DNA from: Scortum barcoo
Taxonomy: Eukaryota > Chordata > Actinopteri > Centrarchiformes > Terapontidae
NCBI GenBank assembly: GCA_023238725.1
Contig: CM041550.1
Span: forward strand, 6,891,044 to 6,955,043
Length of the DNA: 64,000 nucleotides
Direction of reading: 5' to 3'
The position numbers and the translations under genes were made by a program. Below, one piece after another: positions 60,311 to 64,000 of this stretch. The notes beneath the pieces are model-generated. The model worked only from the letters and a program-made list of their open reading frames with translations, did not search any database and was not told where the DNA came from. Each line of letters opens with the position of its first letter. Positions within the stretch are counted from its first letter, which is position 1.

Positions 60311-60760
60311 CTTAGAAATGAAAGGCAGGTTAACAGCTTGCGACCACGACCTTTTTTAAGACAGCTGTATTTCTGTTGAAATAAACAGCTGCTTATCAGA
60401 GCTGCTGTTGTTTGGTGGACGGACCAGCGTTTATGCAATCTGTTGAAAATTGTCAAGTTGTTGCCACGATTCACTGTTTTGAAGATAATTATATAACTCA
60501 CTTTCAACTAAGAAATGTTTTAACCTGCTTTTCATCTTCTCTTCAATTTTTAAAAGCTTCATTTGTTCTACTGCAGAACAAAAGAAAAGCTGGACACATT
60601 GTGAAATATCACTTTTTTTCCCCCAGAAATGAATCAAACGACTGATTGATTTAACTTTTGATAGATTTTTCTGCACCTCTACATTAACACACTGCAGTTA
60701 TTATGCTGGCCGCTCCTCTCTAACTGATCAGTCACAGAGACATGTGACTTCAGCTACAAG
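60311..60760. other. Noncoding, featureless
   Basis: Frames on both strands (60412-60645 and 60431-60676) overlap without domain support. Confidence 0.4.
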
Positions 60761-60952
60761 TGCTTGAGTAACTTAATGCTATTAGCATAATTTGAGAGGA
60801 TAAATTATGTAATTTCAGGACGTGATTTAGTAAGTCAAGGGCACCAGATATTAAATTGATGGAACAAATTACTAATTAGTACACACGGATTATTCATTTG
60901 AGGATACAAGTTACTAATTTGTGTGCACAAACGATTAAGGAAACCTACGCCT
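60761..60952. repeat. Decayed tandem repeat, unit about 20-22 bp
   Basis: Successive near-copies can be read as GATATTAAATTGATGGAACA, AATTACTAATTAGTACACACG, GATTATTCATTTGAGGATAC, AAGTTACTAATTTGTGTGCA, and AACGATTAAGGAAACC (about 60846-60945), with weaker copies to the left. They match in style a percomorph satellite-like repeat of alternating 'acgagttattaactcg' and 'gcgcacgag' phrases that I recall from fish sequence. Confidence 0.55.
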
Positions 60953-62749
60953 GATCACCGCCTGGCTTAGTAGAAACAAAAGTGTGTTGACAAAGCAATG
61001 TCAGCTCAAGGTAGACTAACTTCAGGAGCTTTCTCACATTAGATAAAACTACTGAGTATTTGTCATTCAGGGTGTAGTGAAAGACTGACTGAGGGAGTGA
61101 CTTTAGACAAATAGGATCTACAACTTCAGCACAAAGGAGCAAACTTACTCTGCTGTGATTGTTAAAAACTATGAAACAAGTACATGGATTGATTGAATGA
61201 ATGGAGATTGTTGCAAAGTCAAGAATGAACTATCAAGCTTAAAACTGTATATTTACTCAAGACTTAGATTATTCTATGTGATACACCTGCAGACATCTAA
61301 CATAATCTTTTGGAAAGCAATTAAAAGAAGACAAAAAAGACAACAATTCTGCCCAGAGAGAAAAAAAATGCACTAGAAAAGCACACAGACAACAATGCCT
61401 GTTTACCTCTCTGTCAATCCCACAGTAAAAGCAAAAATGCACACACACACATCCAGTATCTTTTTCCCTCCGTCCCCCTGTCCTGGTGTTTCCTCTCACA
61501 TCACATCTCAGCTGACAGTCCCACAAGGATGAGTGTATCAGATGCCACCTTCCCTGTGGCATCATAATGCCTTGATTCCAGCACAGCCTCTGATTTGATA
61601 TCGGACATAATCCAGACAGTGCCTGCCAACCTCACCACCTCATCAGCCCTGTCACTCATTGTTGTCCCCAAACACACACACACGCTGTTTTCTCCGGTCC
61701 GAGGTCAAACCTCCCTCATTCCTGTAGAAGATCCTTTCTCCGGGTGTGCCTGCCTTCTCAAGCATGAGTGAAGCGACTCAATAACAAGAGACGCTCGCCG
61801 TGACCCCTCCGTCACCCTTTCTTTCCAAGAAGATAAAGAAAAAAAAAACTTGTATCTCACCCAATGGCCATCTTCATCGCACATTCCTGCACCTCCCTCC
61901 CTCCTCCCTCCAAAAAGTGTGTTGTCTACACACTCAGCCCCGTTCCCTTGAGACTCTCATGAGGCCCCCCGTTGCCCCTGCCCACCCCCCATCGCAGTGC
62001 AGGCATTAAAGAGATTGGTGGGGTTGAGCTATTGAGCTGAATTAGACATGGTCAATGTAGTCTTGGCTGGGCCAAACCCCCCGAGGGCAAGAGTGGGAGA
62101 GTCTGAATGGGATGGGAATATGGTGGCAATATGTATCCGTGGAATGGCTGTCGGTGTTCATCACGATGTTGTAAGGTCGGTTTGATTTGTTAGTTTGATT
62201 AAACAAGCGCACACATACTGTACAGGGCATGTTTTTCTCATGAACGGCGAGATAAGATGACAAGTGTGAAATGAGCTCTGGTGCGTTTTGTTCTGTTTAA
62301 AAACCTGCTGAATTAGAGGCATCGATCTTGCGTTTAGTTCCTTTAGGAAACAGGTGTTATTTCCTTCTGTTGTAATTCTTTTTTTTGTGTGTGAGCAAAT
62401 TCCTGCGAGCTTTTGTATGAGGGGTATTGGTATTCCTGTGCCATACACGCTAATGATGAGCGTTGGGAGGATCGCAGAAGGCTCTGTCAGAACAACACAT
62501 TTTTCATGCACTTAAAGCTCTGGAGGGGCTTAACTTAAAATCCCGCTAAAAGATGCTTAACAATGATGTCTAATCACTTATAACGAATCAAAAGGAAAAA
62601 AAGGGAGAGATTCTTCCTGCGGGAGCTTGGCTGCAGAAATTACCAATTACATTTCTTATCTGCTCTCTGTGATGACAGATTTTCTAAAGGCAACAAACAT
62701 TGATTTTTTTTTTTTTCACCCTTTGGCCACACACACACACTTCCTTCCT
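60953..62749. other. Noncoding, two possible islands
   Basis: About 61470-61680 and 62040-62350 look unique but carry few distinctive motifs (GGTTTGATTTGTTAGTTTG, GATTAAACAAGCG in the second). No coding signal. Confidence 0.3.
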
Positions 62750-63240
62750 TGTCCTGCTCCAAAATGGCATAAAATAGGCAGTTCTTCTTTTATACAGGCA
62801 GCAACTGCTTCCCAGTGCGCCAGAGGCAATTTAATCAGTGTCGTAAAAGATTCTGACGAAATTAGGCTGAGGGAGATAGCATTGAGTTGTAATTAGAGGT
62901 ACTCCTCTCGCAGGCCGGGTTGAAATGAAGAAGCAAACAGGCGGCAAAGATGCAGTGGACTCTGTAAACTCTTGAGCCATAACTGTCTCTGGAGTGATGG
63001 AAGGGAGAAATGAGGGAGCGGAGTGCAAAGCAAAGAGGGGGCGATAAGAAGAAGAAGAAGAGAGGGGAGAGGGTTTGCTGTGCTGAGGAGGATCGACACA
63101 CCTGCCGAGAGGGTCCCGCTGTCCGGAGGAATTTGATGTGCCCTGACAATTGCGGAGATGCATTTTTGAAAAGCAGTAGTTATGCCCCCCCTCCCTCTGC
63201 CCGGCCTCTCTCCCCGAGTCCTTGCTGAAGGCGAGCAGTC
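62750..63240. promoter_or_regulatory. Candidate regulatory island
   Basis: GAGGCAATTTAATCAGTGTC, GACGAAATTAGGCTGAGG and GAGTTGTAATTAGAGG (62823-62898) are closely spaced TAAT-core sites. A GAAGAAG run (63048-63060) and a short C-run (63185-63191) are the only simple sequence. Frames on the minus strand are serine/leucine-rich and rejected. Confidence 0.35.
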
Positions 63241-64000
63241 ACACTGGAAGCCGAGGCTGTCAGACTCGACCGTCCTCTGACACCAGATTTCAGCTAAACG
63301 TAGAGAGATGTGAAAGGAGAGATTATCATCCTACTTCTACACCATATCTAAATACATATGTCACATACAGTATGCACACATACTATAATCACCTAACGCT
63401 TTTTTGCTCACATACGCCCACTTAAAGCATTTCATTGTCCTCACCACTTTACTTCCTCATACCATGTTGCATGAGCGGGCAGCTCGCCATCCAGCTCCCC
63501 GCGGGGAGACTGCTGAAACACACTCAACCTGGTTCCCGCTGCTTGACTACCAACTTGCCGCTCTGTTGCCATAGATACACGTTGGCATTGGCAGGGACTT
63601 ACGAGAGCCTGTGCTCAGGAAAGGTTGAGATGCGCTGCCTGCAATCTGGATAAAGAGCGGCAATGATTTTTTTTTTTAAAAAAGAGAGCTTACCTTGTTT
63701 ATCTAGGTTGAGCCTTCCAAAATTATCTCAGCACCGAGGCACTGTGGTCCTTTTCTTTTTTTCATTATTATAAGCCGCTGGGAGAAAGAACTGAGTTGTT
63801 GTACTGTTCTGGGTTGTTTACAAAAGGCTGCACCATGCTGAAGCATCCCGATGAGATAATGCAGCACACCTTAACAGGAAATATGCTGCCTCCAGCTCTT
63901 TAAACATTTAGGTTAAACTGTATCTCTACTGTAAATTGCCAGAGTACACAGCCAGAGGTGAGGAAGTACATTTACTCAACTATGTCACCATTACAGTTTG
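63241..64000. other. Noncoding to window end
   Basis: Contains an X-box-like half match (GTTGCCATAGATAC, 63565-63578) and a T/A tract (63667-63683). The last 50 bases (GAGGAAGTACATTTACTCAA) resemble the edge of a dispersed fish repeat cut by the window end. No exon was seen. Confidence 0.35.

Noticed and set aside
1..64000. CRISPR arrays, operons, phage or defence systems
   Set aside because: No short direct repeats with unique spacers, no packed frames and no bacterial signals; the splice sites, microsatellites and fish repeats mark this as vertebrate DNA.
1..64000. microRNA and tRNA genes
   Set aside because: I compared by eye with common vertebrate microRNA cores and tRNA boxes and found no match; a covariance or hairpin search could still reveal some.

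Overview
The window is vertebrate nuclear DNA, most likely from a percomorph teleost fish. It is AT-leaning, with CpG-rich islands only near about 5.0-5.7 kb and 6.9-7.3 kb. Microsatellites are abundant, there is one decayed Tc1/mariner transposon, and several interspersed repeats match families I remember from spiny-rayed fish genomes. Nothing looks bacterial or viral: there are no compact operons, ribosome-binding sites, CRISPR arrays, phage genes or rRNA, and I recognised no tRNA.

Layout. From 1 to about 5 kb there is mostly noncoding sequence, one short exon candidate on the + strand (1564-1640) that would encode a membrane segment, and a retroposon-like tail at about 4.36-4.64 kb. From 5.0 to 7.35 kb two start regions appear to lie back to back. 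A minus-strand gene has a signal-peptide-like first coding exon (5511-5573) with ZNF143-type and CTCF-type sites just upstream. A plus-strand CpG island ends in a probable noncoding first exon with a donor at 7331/7332. From 7.3 to 37.1 kb there is no convincing coding sequence. This stretch reads as a very long first intron or gene desert, with islands of non-repetitive, homeodomain-site-rich sequence between old repeats. At 37.15-37.44 kb a GC-richer segment ends in a short exon-like unit with a good acceptor and donor. From 37.4 to 64 kb the pattern returns: candidate regulatory islands (strongest at about 39.1-40.0, 46.4-47.0, 49.6-50.0, 52.5-53.2, 56.2-56.8 and 62.8-63.2 kb) alternate with decayed repeats.

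How it fits together. The simplest model is a developmental-type gene on the + strand with a noncoding first exon at 7.3 kb and a large regulatory intron, sharing a roughly 1.5 kb promoter region with a divergent minus-strand gene for a secreted or membrane protein. I could not name either gene. Conservation was not tested, so every regulatory island is inferred from composition and motifs. I found no convincing new multi-gene system. The most checkable oddities are the membrane-segment exon candidate, an unexplained 173-codon minus-strand frame at 24.3-24.8 kb, the boundary-like promoter with two CTCF-type sites, and a triple CRE-like repeat at 19.34 kb.
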